Shown: positions 6,838 to 7,153 of the stretch, in pieces
Position numbering within the stretch: position 1 is the first letter of the stretch
Layout of the letters: each line of letters opens with the position of its first letter
Source of the DNA: a bacterium
GTDB taxonomy: Bacteria > Chloroflexota > Dormibacteria > UBA8260 > Bog-877
Assembly (NCBI GenBank): GCA_021802115.1
Contig: JAKABA010000204.1
Location: 1 to 7,153, forward strand
Direction: 5' to 3'
DNA length: 7,153 nt
Made by a program: the position numbers and the translations under genes
Notes under the pieces: model-generated
Databases searched by the model: none
Told to the model about the DNA's origin: nothing
Seen by the model: only the letters and a program-made list of their open reading frames with translations

Positions 6838-6842
6838 GGAGG
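6836..6842 (+). promoter_or_regulatory. Strong Shine-Dalgarno GAGGAGG for the cupin gene
   Basis: GAGGAGG overlaps the TGA stop of the thymidylyltransferase and ends 5 nt before ATG 6848. It is the strongest ribosome site in the window and sets the start against the later in-frame ATGs at codons 10, 17 and 33. The overlap with the stop suggests coupled translation. Confidence 0.7.
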
Positions 6843-6847
6843 ACCTG

Positions 6848-7153
6848 ATGCCCTGGCAGCCGGTGACCGAGGAGATGGAGGCGGTGCTCCAGGAGATGGC
6901 GGACAAGCCGCTCGCCGAGAAGCTGGGGGAGATCGACCAGGTGATGGTGAAGACCCTGAAATTGCACTTCGACCAGCGCGGCCACTTCACCGAACAGCTC
7001 AAGCGCGGCGACCTCGACGATCGGGGCCGGCCGTTTGTGCCCGACCACGGCTTCGCCCAGATGTCGCGCTCGCTGGCCTACGCCAGGGGTGGCAACCCGC
7101 CCGAGCTGATCAAGGCGTTTCACTGGCACCGTCGGCAGTGGGACTACTGGGAC
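6848..7153 (+). CDS. RmlC-like cupin, dTDP-4-dehydrorhamnose 3,5-epimerase family (3' end outside window)
   Basis: An open frame of 102 codons runs from ATG 6848 to the last base without a stop. After a charged helical extension of about 30 residues, the segments follow the order of the RmlC family: V34-K-T-L-K, then DQRGHFTE at 42-49 (family D-E-R-G-x-F-x-E), F69-A-Q-M-S-R-S75 (family F-x-Q-x-N-x-S), and I88-K-A-F-H-W-H94 followed by R-R-Q-W-D-Y-W. H92 aligns with the His of the RGLHYQ motif, the usual catalytic base. RmlC turns dTDP-4-keto-6-deoxyglucose into dTDP-4-keto-rhamnose in the cytoplasm; the gene directly upstream makes dTDP-glucose, which fits. The N-terminal extension, KAFHWH instead of RGLHYQ, and HxH reminiscent of FdtA-type 3,4-ketoisomerases make it divergent, so 3,5-epimerase, ketoisomerase or a non-catalytic cupin remain open. 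The active-site Tyr and the C-terminal half lie outside the window. Confidence 0.72.
   Translation, partial: MPWQPVTEEMEAVLQEMADKPLAEKLGEIDQVMVKTLKLHFDQRGHFTEQLKRGDLDDRGRPFVPDHGFAQMSRSLAYARGGNPPELIKAFHWHRRQWDYWD

Noticed and set aside
5074..7002. 642-codon open frame on the minus strand opposite the transferase and thymidylyltransferase genes
   Set aside because: The product is rich in His, Gln, Asp and Gly with no recognisable domain, as expected for the antisense of GC-rich genes. The + strand genes here have intact catalytic motifs.
1..7153. CRISPR arrays, tRNA or rRNA genes, insertion sequences, phage or defence genes
   Set aside because: No regularly spaced repeats, no cloverleaf-like segments, no transposase or integrase motifs and no terminal inverted repeats were seen. 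Nearly all sequence is accounted for by six ordinary genes.

Overview
This is a GC-rich window (roughly two-thirds G+C or more by eye) from a bacterium whose layout and promoters fit a high-GC Gram-positive-type lineage (Actinomycetota, Chloroflexota, Dormibacterota or a relative). The evidence is the codon usage, the GTG/TTG starts and the TAnnnT -10 boxes placed only 6-8 nt in front of start codons, which suggests leaderless transcripts. The lineage is an inference; nothing here fixes it.

Layout. (1) 1-444 (+): C-terminal part of tryptophanyl-tRNA synthetase, cut by the window edge. (2) 508-1377 (-): a complete beta-hydroxyacid dehydrogenase resembling the glyoxylate/succinic semialdehyde reductases, convergent with trpS. 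(3) 1378-1565: a 188-bp divergent intergenic region with a -10 box facing each way and short dyads. (4) 1566-5724 (+): a tight three-gene block of Wzy-like polymerase/ligase, Wzx-like flippase and polyprenyl-phosphate sugar-1-phosphate transferase. (5) 5776-6837 (+): long-form glucose-1-phosphate thymidylyltransferase. (6) 6848-7153 (+): start of an RmlC-like cupin, cut by the right edge.

How the genes fit together. Blocks 4-6 form part of a Wzx/Wzy-type cell-surface polysaccharide locus. The transferase would load the first sugar phosphate onto undecaprenyl phosphate, the flippase would move the finished repeat unit across the membrane, and the polymerase/ligase would join units or transfer the chain. 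The thymidylyltransferase and the cupin would supply a dTDP-deoxysugar, possibly but not provably rhamnose. The glycosyltransferases and the rmlB/rmlD-type enzymes are not in the window. The trpS gene and the dehydrogenase look like unrelated housekeeping or metabolic neighbours.

No convincing undescribed system is visible. The most notable observations are the putative leaderless starts, the divergent promoter region, and the unusual RmlC-like protein at the right edge. There is no gene-free stretch over 300 bases, and I saw no tRNA, rRNA, CRISPR array, insertion sequence or phage gene.
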